A DNA stretch of 64,000 nucleotides, taken from positions 1-64,000 of the forward strand of contig JADJOD010000019.1 of assembly GCA_016713985.1 (NCBI GenBank), given 5' to 3'. This stretch comes from Lewinellaceae bacterium (GTDB lineage Bacteria > Bacteroidota > Bacteroidia > Chitinophagales > Saprospiraceae). Below are positions 56,061 to 64,000 of the stretch, piece by piece; the stretch's first letter is position 1; each line of letters starts with the position of its first letter. Both the position numbers and the translations under genes were made by a program. Below the pieces are notes generated by a model that saw only the letters and a program-made list of their open reading frames with translations, did no database searches and was not told the DNA's origin.

Positions 56061-56699
56061 TCAGTCGTTTTCGAGGCAAACCAACTGGTAAACGGTGGCT
56101 GCGGCCGCTGCGCCGAGCAGATCCCCGGCCAGGTAAACGCCGATATCGCCCAGCCGCGACATCCCCGCCACAACGGCTCCCAATGCCAGTGCAGGATTGA
56201 ACAGGCCGCCGGAAATACCTCCCACAGCATACATGAGGGCGGCAACCGTAAAGCCGGTAGCCAGCGCGAAGTTGGGATTTTTTGAGCCGTTTTTCAGGGT
56301 GGAAACATTAAGTGCAACATAAATCCACGCAAAAGTGCCAATAAACTCTGCCAAAACGGAGCAAATTACATTTTTGTGTACGTGCATGTGTGTATCCGTA
56401 GCAAATCCGCAGCGCAGTAAAAATCCGCCCAAAACGGCTGCCAGCAAAACGCCGGTCACTTGCGCAATGGGGTAATAAAAAGTGTCGTTGCGGTCCATTT
56501 TGCCACGCATCAACAACGCAAGTGTCATCGCCGGATTGTAATGTGCGCCGGACAGGTGTTCGCCCTCATATATCATCGACATCAGCGTCAGGCCCATCAC
56601 CAGCGGCGTTACCGTGGAATAGTCGCTGTTATTGGAAACCAGCACAAGGACAAACATGAGAAAAAACGTTCCAATACCCTCCACTATGTACTTTTTCAT
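56061..56699 (-). CDS. Aquaporin/MIP family channel with altered second NPA motif
   Basis: A 212-aa channel with six helices and two half-helix motifs: GAHYNPAMTLALLM (NPA 55-57) and GGLFNPALALGAVV (NPA 168-170). The residue after the second NPA is Leu171, not the Arg of the usual ar/R selectivity filter, so substrate selectivity may differ from classical water or glycerol channels. Start MKKYIVEGIGTFFLMF at 56699. It ends 48 bp before the small gene. Confidence 0.85.
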   Translation of the reverse strand: MKKYIVEGIGTFFLMFVLVLVSNNSDYSTVTPLVMGLTLMSMIYEGEHLSGAHYNPAMTLALLMRGKMDRNDTFYYPIAQVTGVLLAAVLGGFLLRCGFATDTHMHVHKNVICSVLAEFIGTFAWIYVALNVSTLKNGSKNPNFALATGFTVAALMYAVGGISGGLFNPALALGAVVAGMSRLGDIGVYLAGDLLGAAAAATVYQLVCLEND

Positions 56700-56783
56700 A
56701 AGTTTATCGCGGCACGTTGGTGAAAAATGCAATTTTTGCCGGCGCAAAACTCGCGAGTTTGATTCATTTGACCTTGTATAATT

Positions 56784-58801
56784 ATGACGATTCGTATTTT
56801 TTTCACCTGTTTTATCATGATCATGATTCCCACAATCAGATCAGGCGCCCAAAACCTGCAACGGCTCAGCCCCGAAATCCTCTGGAAAATTGGCAGGGTG
56901 GGGCTGGATTGTGTATCTCCCGACGGACAGTATGCCGTATACGGCGTGCAACGTTATGATGTACCCAACAATAAAAGCACCCGCGTCCTGTACATCGTAC
57001 ATACAAAAACCGGAGACACCCGCCCCCTGACGGATCCGGACGAAACTGCGTCCGACGCGGAATTCCGCCCCGATGGCAAACGAATCGGCTTTTTACGCAA
57101 CGGCACACTTTGTGAAGTTTCTCCCTTCGGTTCGCATATCAAAAAAATCAGCGACATCGAAATGAACGGTTTTCACTACGCACCCGACGGCGAATCAATC
57201 CTGTTTATCCAGGACGTAAAAATGGACCAAACGGCTGCGGAGGTCCATCCCGATTTGCCCAACACGACCGGGCGCGTCATCGACGGATTGTTTTTCCGGC
57301 ACTGGAAAAGCTGGCGCGACTACAAATACAGCAATATTTTTTACGCGGGTTATGGCGACAACAAACTGAGCGATCCGGTCAATATCATGAACGAGCGCTA
57401 CGACAGTCCGCTCCAACCCATGGGCGGCATGGAGCAGATCACCTGGAGCCCCGACGGGCGGTTTATCGTGTATACCTGCCGGAAATTGCCCGGAACCGCC
57501 GAAGCCCAAAGCACCAATTCCGATCTTTACGCGTTCGAACTCTCCTCCGGAAAAACGATCAATTTTACCGAAGGGTTGCCCGGCTATGATATCGACCCTG
57601 TTTTTTCGCCGGATGGCAATTACTTAGCCTGGACGAGCCTCGAACGCGCGGGCAACGAAGCCGACCGCACCCGCCTGATGCTGCTGGATATCCGCACCCA
57701 GCTACGCACCGAACTCACGGAGGGCTGGACCTGTGAAGCCAATCACCCCCAGTGGGCGCCCGACAGCAAGTCGCTTTATTTTATCAGCGCCGAAAATTTC
57801 ACGTATCAATACTACCAGGTAAACCTGTCCGACCGGAAGATTCGGCGTATTACCGAGGGCCAGCACGACTATTCCTCTTTAAAAGTTGCTGGAAATGAAC
57901 TGATTGGCGCCAGAACATCCATGGCGAACCCGGCTGAGTTGTATGCCGTAAATGCGCAAACAGGCGCCGCCCGGCAATTGTCTTTTGTTACCGAAGACCC
58001 CTGGAAGACGCTTGCTAAAGGCAAAGTGGAGCGCCGGACGGTATTAACAACCGACGGTAAAAACATGAACGTCTGGATGATTTTTCCGCCGGATTTTGAC
58101 CCGAAAAAGAAATACCCTGCGCTTTTATATTGCCAGGGCGGGCCGCAATCGGCGTTGAGCCAGTTTTTTTCCTACCGCTGGAATATGCAGTTGATGGCGG
58201 CCAACGGATATATTGTCGTGGCGCCCTGTCGCCGGGGCATGCCCGGCTCCGGCCAGGCCTGGAACGACGCTATTTCCGGCGATTGGGGCGGCGGCGCCAT
58301 GTCGGACTTGCTCGCAGCGTCCGATTATGCGGCCAAAGAACCCTATGTCGACAACAAACGTATGGGGGCAGTCGGCGCAAGTTTTGGCGGATACTCCGTG
58401 TTCTGGCTGGCCGGCAACCACCAAAAACGGTTCAAGGCCTTTATCGCCCATGACGGCATTTTTAATATGGAGAGCTTTACGGCGAAACGGAAGAAATCTG
58501 GTTTGTCAACAACGACTTTGAAGGCGCTTACTGGAAAACACCCAGGCCGAAATCGTATTCATTCAGCCCGCATCTTTATGTTCAGAACTGGGACACGCCG
58601 ATCCTGGTGGTACACAATGAACTCGACTTTCGCATCCCGGTCACCCAGGGAATACAAGCCTTTACGGCGGCTCAGTTACAGGGCATTCCTTCCCGTTTTC
58701 TCTATTTTCCCGACGAAGGGCACTGGATGCAAAAAGCGCAAAACAGCATACTCTGGCAACGCACGTTTTTTGACTGGCTGAATACCCACCTGAAAGGTTG
58801 A
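56784..58801 (+). CDS. S9 family prolyl-oligopeptidase-like peptidase, frameshifted
   Basis: About 672 aa. Signal peptide (FFTCFIMIMIPTIRSGA), then a TolB/WD40-like propeller (CVSPDGQYAVYGVQRYD, FRPDGKRIGFLR, FSPDGNYLAWTSLE) to residue ~400. The hydrolase domain has LLYCQGGPQSALSQFFS and the nucleophile AVGASFGGYSVFW (Ser ~533). The frame is lost after NMES at ~58475; one missing base joins LYGETEEIWFVNNDFEGA to NELDFRIPVTQG (acid) and FPDEGHWM (base). It probably degrades peptides in the periplasm. Divergent from aquaporin. Confidence 0.85.
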
Positions 58802-59127
58802 CAGCATAAAAAATCCCCCCCGACAATTTCTGCCGGAGAGGACATCCCAAAAACCGATTACTTCTTTATGGCGAATGCGCAAATAAACGACCCGAAGGCG
58901 CTGGAGCGCACGGTCAAATACAATGGAAATACAAAAGTGATGCAGCAGCCTGGAGGGGCAATGCAAAAATTCAGATGCTGCAGAAAGGGTGGGAGGAAGG
59001 CGGATAAAAGCTTAATGGGATTATAATTCGTTGTTTGGAAAACGATTATGAGGCACAAAAGTAGATCAAAAGACGTGTCGTCCAATACCCGTGAAATGGT
59101 AATTATACAATTTGGCAAACAATTTAA
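58802..59127. other. 326-bp intergenic stretch
   Basis: Between the S9 peptidase stop and the glycosyltransferase start. Only scattered features are visible (a C7 run at 58815-58821, AT-rich segments near 59020 and 59100). No gene, clear promoter match or stable hairpin was found. An open frame on the minus strand lacks coding character. Confidence 0.5.
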
Positions 59128-60836
59128 TTGGTGAAACGTGCACTCCCGTACCTGACAACAGGGCACAACAGCAAGCGCCTGATACTATGGAAGATGCTGT
59201 TTTTCAGCCTTTTAGGTGCATATTGTATCTTTTATTCCCCCTACGGTATCAACGAAACCGATGGGGGATTTATCACCGGACTGGCCTGGCAAATTGTACA
59301 GGGAAAAATGTTGTACGGTGATATTTTGTACGTCCGGCCGCCACTTCCGGTATGGTTACGTGCCGGCGAACTGCTTTTTTTGCCCGACGGCTGGGCAATT
59401 ATCGGGGAGCGCTGGATCTTTTACCTGAAAATTGCGGCTTATTCCTGGCTGGGCGCTTGCCTGCTGCTCGACGGGCATCGCCGCTGGATGTTGGCCATAT
59501 TTGGCTTTGTGGTTTCCGTACATTCTTATCCGCCCATGGCCTGGCATACCGTGGACGGCATTTTATTTTCCGTTCTGGGCATCTGGTGCTTAGCCAGACA
59601 AGATTCCTCCATAGGCATAGTGGCGGGCGCCGCTGCAGTTTTTGCCGCTGCGCTCTGCAAACAGTCCTTTTACCCGATTCCTTTGCTATTTGCCGCTTTG
59701 TTGCTCCTGGAAAAGAATCGCCGGCGAACAGGGTGGGGGATAGGCGCACTTCTTTTTTTTGCCATCCTGTTTTATATTGGGCTGATATACAACAATATAA
59801 ATATCCCGTACTTTCAACTGACCGGCGGAGCAGCGTCGGGTAGTCAGGCTATCCGGCACGGCCTGTTCGATTATTTTCGCATTAAACCTGTCGTTGCCTT
59901 GCTGAGCTTGCCTTTGCTGATTCCGGCCTTGTGGTGTTTCTGGAAAAAAATCCCATTGGCGGCTGCCGGCCGGGCCTGGTACGCCTGGCTGCTGTTGTTG
60001 TGCGCCACATTCGCTGTCGAAGTCGGACAACGCGGGGAATTTACCGCGCCCTTCGCCCAGGCCCGGCTGATGTTTTGGGTCGCTATTTTTTACACGATGT
60101 TTTTTGTGAACGAGCACAGATCTTTAGCAACCAATGCGACAGGGCGCAACCTCATCACCCTGCTGGCCATTTGCTGGTGCGCTTCTGTCAGTTGGGGCTA
60201 CAACCTGCCGATCCTGTTTTCCACGCCGTGGGTATTTGCCGCGATGCAGATTTCGTGGTTTTTTCAGGGGGCAGGGGAGCGTGCAAAGTTGCAAGAGGAA
60301 AAGGAAAAACGCCGTAAAGAATTGATTTTCAAAGTGCTGCGATTTTTTCAAAGAATTATTTTTTGCGCGGAAACGCGGCCGCTATGTTACTGGTACTGCT
60401 GCTCGTCTTTCGCTGGGGGTACGAATTTATTTACCGTGACGGGCGACGAAGTGAAATGAATACCGCACTGGCGCCGGTATTTCCGCAACTCGGCGGCATT
60501 TATTCCGGACCCGAAACGACGGCCCTTTATCTTGACCTGAAAAACCTGGCCTCCCGTTATCCGAACTTTAAAACACTTCCTTCTTTTCCGATGGCCAATT
60601 ATTTGACCCGGACTTACCCGCCGTTACCGCTGGATTGGGTGGTTGGCCGCGAAATAAATAAAGACGAGGCCCCGATCCGGGCAGCGCTGGAGGTATATCA
60701 CCCCGTCTTGTTGATTGAAAAACGTTACGCAGACCAAATCCGGACCGACCCCGAGATGGATCTCACGCGCCGTTTGCTCCTGGAAGGGACTGTAATTGGC
60801 GAAACGCCCAATTTTTGGGTCGTAAAATCCAAATAA
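59128..60836 (+). CDS. Polytopic membrane glycosyltransferase-like protein, frameshifted
   Basis: About 569 aa; starts at TTG 59128 or GTG 59131. Roughly ten transmembrane helices in an ArnT/PMT-like layout: FYSPYGINETDGGFITGLAW (acidic residues in the first loop), GDILYVRPPLPVWLRAGELL, then helices to FSTPWVFAAMQISWFF. The frame breaks at a T6 run (60359-60364); the second frame continues LRGNAAAMLLVLLLVFRWGY and a soluble C-terminal domain (YLTRTYPPLPLDWVVGREIN). It probably transfers sugars from a polyprenyl donor; specificity unknown. Confidence 0.7.
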
Positions 60837-60871
60837 ATGGCATCTTTGCCCGTCATAAACTACTTAACTCA

Positions 60872-61267
60872 ATGCCGATGCGTTACCTCATTTTGTTGCT
60901 GACCAGTTTTGCACTTCAACCGCTCTCTGCCCAGGAACTCAGCCGCGCCACCACTCCGGCTGATACCGCCGAATACAACATTCGCTTGTTTGAAGGACGC
61001 CTGGGCCGACTTCGTGAAGCGGTGGAAAAAAAGGACGTTTCTTCTATGGTCGGCGTATACGCGCATTTGCTGGGCGACATCCGGGAGGAAATCGGCAGGG
61101 TGGAAAACACCAATCCAAAAAGCGTCCGCCTGGAGCCTATGCTCTTGGTACTGAACAAGTTCGATGCGTTTATCTTCGATCCGGCCAAACCCGAAGAACT
61201 GAAGCCGTACCTGCCGCGTTTCGACGAGTTTCTGGCGTTGATGAAGGAGGAAAAAACAGGGAAATAA
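60872..61267 (+). CDS. Small exported helical protein
   Basis: A 131-aa protein, start at 60872 (or 60878), with signal peptide MRYLILLLTSFALQPLSAQ. The mature part is helical (FEGRLGRLREAVEKKDVSSM, LLGDIREEIGRVENTNPKSV). It is 35 bp after the glycosyltransferase stop and converges on the DUF5686 gene (2 bp between stops). Function unknown. Confidence 0.7.
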   Translation: MPMRYLILLLTSFALQPLSAQELSRATTPADTAEYNIRLFEGRLGRLREAVEKKDVSSMVGVYAHLLGDIREEIGRVENTNPKSVRLEPMLLVLNKFDAFIFDPAKPEELKPYLPRFDEFLALMKEEKTGK

Positions 61268-61269
61268 CC

Positions 61270-63758
61270 CTACAAATCTATCCCGATCACCACCCCCGTT
61301 TTATACCGCTCCTTGCCAAAAAATCCCGCCACCACGTCGATCCGGAAAGCGCGGAAAAACCCAACCCCGATGTTTTCGAGGCCGACATTCAGTTCCCAAT
61401 ACGGCAAATCGTTGCTGCGGAACGTCTCGCCGTAAGTGGCGTTGGTGTAGTAGATCCCGGCCCCGAATACTTCTTTCAGATTGAGTTTGCGCAGACCCGG
61501 TATTTTGTCCAGCAACCAGCCTTGCAAGTGGTGCTGGAAATGCGCCTGCACAAAGGGTTCGCTGCTGGAGTATTCATAATAGGGCATCAGGAAAAAACTG
61601 CGAATGTAGTCGCCGGGTTTGCCAAAAATAGTCTGGTTGCCCATCGCATGGTGCCAGTCGACAAATGAAACGTTTTTGTCGCTTAAAAAGAGTCCGCCGG
61701 ATACATTGAGGTCGGAATAACCCGCCAGCCCCCAACCGATACCGTTTTTCCGCACCTGTGCTTGAAAAAAGTCGAAATCCATATCACTGCCACCGACGCC
61801 GGGAATGGCTTTGCGGTAAATCAACAACAACTCGGGCCAGCCGGAGGATTCGTAGGTCCGGAATTTCGGGTAACTGCTGTACGTTTCTCCCACCCGGATT
61901 CGCGCTGTCAGACCAAGGATAAAGGCTTCGTGGGTAATAAAAAACGGTTCGGGCAGGTCGGGCAACGGCGCATTCGGCAAATATTCCCGGTCCTTTTTAA
62001 AATATGAAAAATTGGAGTTGTTTTCCAATGCCTTGCGCCGGCTCCATTCGGCGTCGCCGCGCATCCAGAGCCCCGGCGCCAGGTAGCGACTGAATTCACC
62101 CTTTACAAAGGTTTTTTCGTACAATTTCATGTAGTTGCGTTTCACCAGCACCGAATAAAGGGTATTCAGGCCCACCCCGATCGGATTTTTGTCACTGAAC
62201 TGCACCGGCAAAATGCCGCCGCTCAACTCCAGGTTGGAGTAAAACTTGCTTTCGAAACGCCGTTCCACACGCAACCCGCCCCGCAGTATTTTTTCCGAAA
62301 ACCCGTAATTGATCGAGCCTTCGGCGCGCCAGAAACGGGTGCGGCGTTCTCCGTCGTATTTGCTGAACTCGGGTTTTACATTGAACAACCAGCCCTGCAC
62401 GGTATTGAATTGTACCCAGTCCGTTACGGAAGGGTAGCGCACCGTAATGTGTTTTTTCGAATTCCGCCAGGTGTAACCGAAGATCAGGTTTTCGAACTTG
62501 AACCTGTTTCGTTTCGCGTCGGTACTGTCTAAGTAAACATCCGATTTCCAGATGCGCTGGAGGCTGTCTTTGCGCACATAATCGACTGATTCTTCCATGG
62601 TTAGCGGCACCGGTCGGATGGAAGTCCAATACGTGGAATCCCGTTCGTTGGCATTGTCCTCGATCCGGAAGGTTTCCTTGTTGAGCAATCCCTCCGGAAA
62701 AGCCGGGCGAAGGTTGTAATTGGAAAAAATGCCGTTGAAAAAGCCGTCGAATTTGAATCCCAGCAGCCCGAACTTAAACTCGTTACCTGGGTCAGCAGGC
62801 ACCAGGTATCGGGTTTTTCTACCGGCACAAATTCCTGCTTGATGCGCAGGGTGTCGAGCACCGGTTGTTTGATGGCCGCTCCGGTCAGGGCAAGATCGGC
62901 GCCGGCGAGGTTCCACCATTCGTCGACGACGTACAGGTTGCCGCTGAAAGCCGGATCGGCCGAGCGTTTGGGCGTCATGCCGATTTTATAAATATCGTAC
63001 CCGTTTTCGTCCTTAAATTTTCCTAACAGTTTGAATATGTAGTAGTTAAACGCATTGTCAGCCAAGGGGGAAAGTATCTCCCGATCTATTTCGAGGCGTT
63101 CCTCGTAGAGGTTAAAATCAGTCAGGGTGGCGCGATTGAGGCTGAATCCGTTTTCCGAACCACTCACCTTACTGGAAATCATCACTTCTTTTTTTCGCTC
63201 GGGCGAAGCCTGCACATACACCTTGGATACGGATTCGGAAAGGTAAAGCACACCGGTCCGGTTCGTATCGAGAATGCCGCCCATATTTCCGATATCCTGC
63301 CCCATGATTTTTTTCGGGGCGTCCAGCAACTTGTGAAACCCTTTCACATAGACGTCCACGCTGTATTCCCGGGTTTTTGTTTTGTAGTACCTTCGCTTGG
63401 CGATTACCTCCCGCATGATGCGGTAAGCGGGATCTTCCGTGGTGATCACCACTTCGCTGATTTCCAGGGAAGCCGGCTCCATCCGCACCGTCAGTTGCAC
63501 CGGTTTGTTACCCACAGGGATGTGTTCAATTTTTTGTTTGTATCCAATGTATTGAAAAACAATTGAATAAGTGCCGGGGTCTAAGGGCAGGCGATAATCG
63601 CCTTCAGCGTTTGCCGCCGTGCCATTGGTGGTATTCCGGACATAAACGGAAGCGAACGGGAGCGGATCGCCGTTTTCATCGAGTACTTTACCGCTGATTT
63701 GTGCAAGCACAAAAAAAGGCGCAAAAATGGCAAAAAGGATAGAGCAGATTTTTTTCAT
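61270..63758 (-). CDS. DUF5686 outer-membrane protein with carboxypeptidase-regulatory-like domain, frameshifted
   Basis: About 830 aa. Start MKKICSILFAIFAPFFVLAQ at 63758 (signal peptide). Residues ~22-105 form a CarboxypepD_reg-like domain (SGKVLDENGDPLPFASVYVR, GTYSIVFQYIGYKQKIEHIP). Then DUF5686: AYRIMREVIAKRRYYKTKTR, YSVDVYVKGFHKLLDAPKKI, and a barrel with LRGGLRVERRFESKFYSNLE and VDWHHAMGNQTIF. The frame breaks at ~62783: WCLLTQV, then NEFKFGLLGFKFDGFFNGIF in another frame; one base lost in an A run restores it. Function unproven. Confidence 0.85.
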
Positions 63759-63777
63759 CCGGATGTGGTTAGTAGTA

Positions 63778-63798
63778 GGACGGAAATCATTTCCGTCC
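63778..63798. repeat. Short hairpin upstream of the DUF5686 gene
   Basis: GGACGGAAA (63778-63786) and TTTCCGTCC (63790-63798), 3-nt loop, in the divergent region before the DUF5686 gene and the partial gene at 63935. It is flanked by CATCCGGATG (63756-63765) and a second CCGGATG at 63797-63803. Role unknown; possibly an operator. Confidence 0.6.
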
Positions 63799-63934
63799 GG
63801 ATGTTTCATTATCAGAATGTTCAGAAACAAGTTAGTAGCATTAATTTTATCCGCTTACTTTTCAAAAATAAAGCGTGCAAAAATTGAAGTTAAAAATCAC
63901 TCCTTTTGCGTTTTAACAGAGTTTAACCCAAAAG

Positions 63935-64000
63935 ATGGATTTGTTGCATAAATTTAAGGCGTTTGTAAGAACCAAAAGCCTGCCCGTGGAGCAGGGGCGG
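63935..64000 (+). CDS. Partial gene, possibly tRNA(Ile)-lysidine synthetase
   Basis: Only 22 codons (MDLLHKFKAFVRTKSLPVEQ...) before the window ends. The short basic N-terminal helix resembles that before the SGGxDS loop in TilS proteins of Bacteroidota, but the diagnostic motif lies outside the window. Confidence 0.35.
   Translation, partial: MDLLHKFKAFVRTKSLPVEQGR

Noticed and set aside
58858..59166. 102-codon minus-strand frame in the gap before the glycosyltransferase gene
   Set aside because: Cys/Pro/Phe-rich composition unlike a protein, no family, no plausible start signals.

Overview
The window looks like a chromosomal segment of a Bacteroidota bacterium, most likely of the Saprospiria type. 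The evidence is: several secreted proteins with type IX secretion (T9SS) C-terminal sorting domains; T9SS components (a PorU2-like C25 peptidase, a PorV2-like barrel, PorP/SprF); a giant SprB-repeat adhesin with a gliding-motility C-terminal domain; a DUF5686/carboxypeptidase-regulatory-like protein; and promoter-like sites of the Bacteroidota form TTG-N17..19-TAnnTTTG. GC content is moderate. I saw no tRNA, rRNA, CRISPR array, insertion sequence or prophage.

Layout. 1-2009 (minus): a metal-handling pair (CDF efflux protein and a NiCoT/UreH-like membrane protein) downstream of a frameshifted FAD oxidoreductase. 2100-5478 (minus): the DUF1800-DUF1501 pair. 5742-7653: a secreted Asp-box protein. 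7912-10790: a double-NBD peptide ABC ATPase translationally coupled to ribonuclease D. 10902-10969: a perfect 28-bp inverted repeat. 11017-15555 (plus): a small lipoprotein, an AsmA-like protein and a spermidine-synthase-like protein. 15558-22289: mutS, a TerB-like orphan, folP, an SO2930-like diheme cytochrome with its SO2929-like beta-helix partner, and a cold-shock gene. 22379-25723: glycosyltransferase, thioesterase and TlpA-like thioredoxin, closely spaced. 25827-33562: a surface-adhesin operon (small secreted protein, a 2057-aa SprB-repeat protein, PorP/SprF). 33704-39245: esterase, lipoprotein, folK-deoxynucleoside kinase, a membrane protein, ruvB and a Bro-N protein. 39326-41131: REP-like repeats, a Coq4-motif protein and an alpha/alpha-toroid protein. 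41208-51395: porU2, an LVIVD-repeat secreted protein, porV2, a GH1 glycosidase with a long leader, and a second beta-barrel. 51460-63758: 3-hydroxyacyl-CoA dehydrogenase, two CotH-kinase-like proteins, aquaporin, S9 peptidase, a membrane glycosyltransferase and a DUF5686 outer-membrane protein. A partial gene starts at 63935.

How the genes work together. The main theme is protein export to the cell surface and adhesion or gliding: PorU2/PorV2, PorP/SprF, the SprB-like giant and at least three proteins with T9SS sorting domains. The remainder is housekeeping: mismatch repair, Holliday-junction migration, folate synthesis, nucleoside salvage and RNA processing.

Data quality. Ten genes are split by net single-base (once perhaps two-base) frameshifts, most next to A or T runs. 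They lie at 1.2-7.5 kb (three) and 41-63 kb (seven), with none in the ~33 kb between. They look like residual assembly errors rather than gene decay. Each affected gene is annotated as one CDS over its full extent, with the shift position stated.
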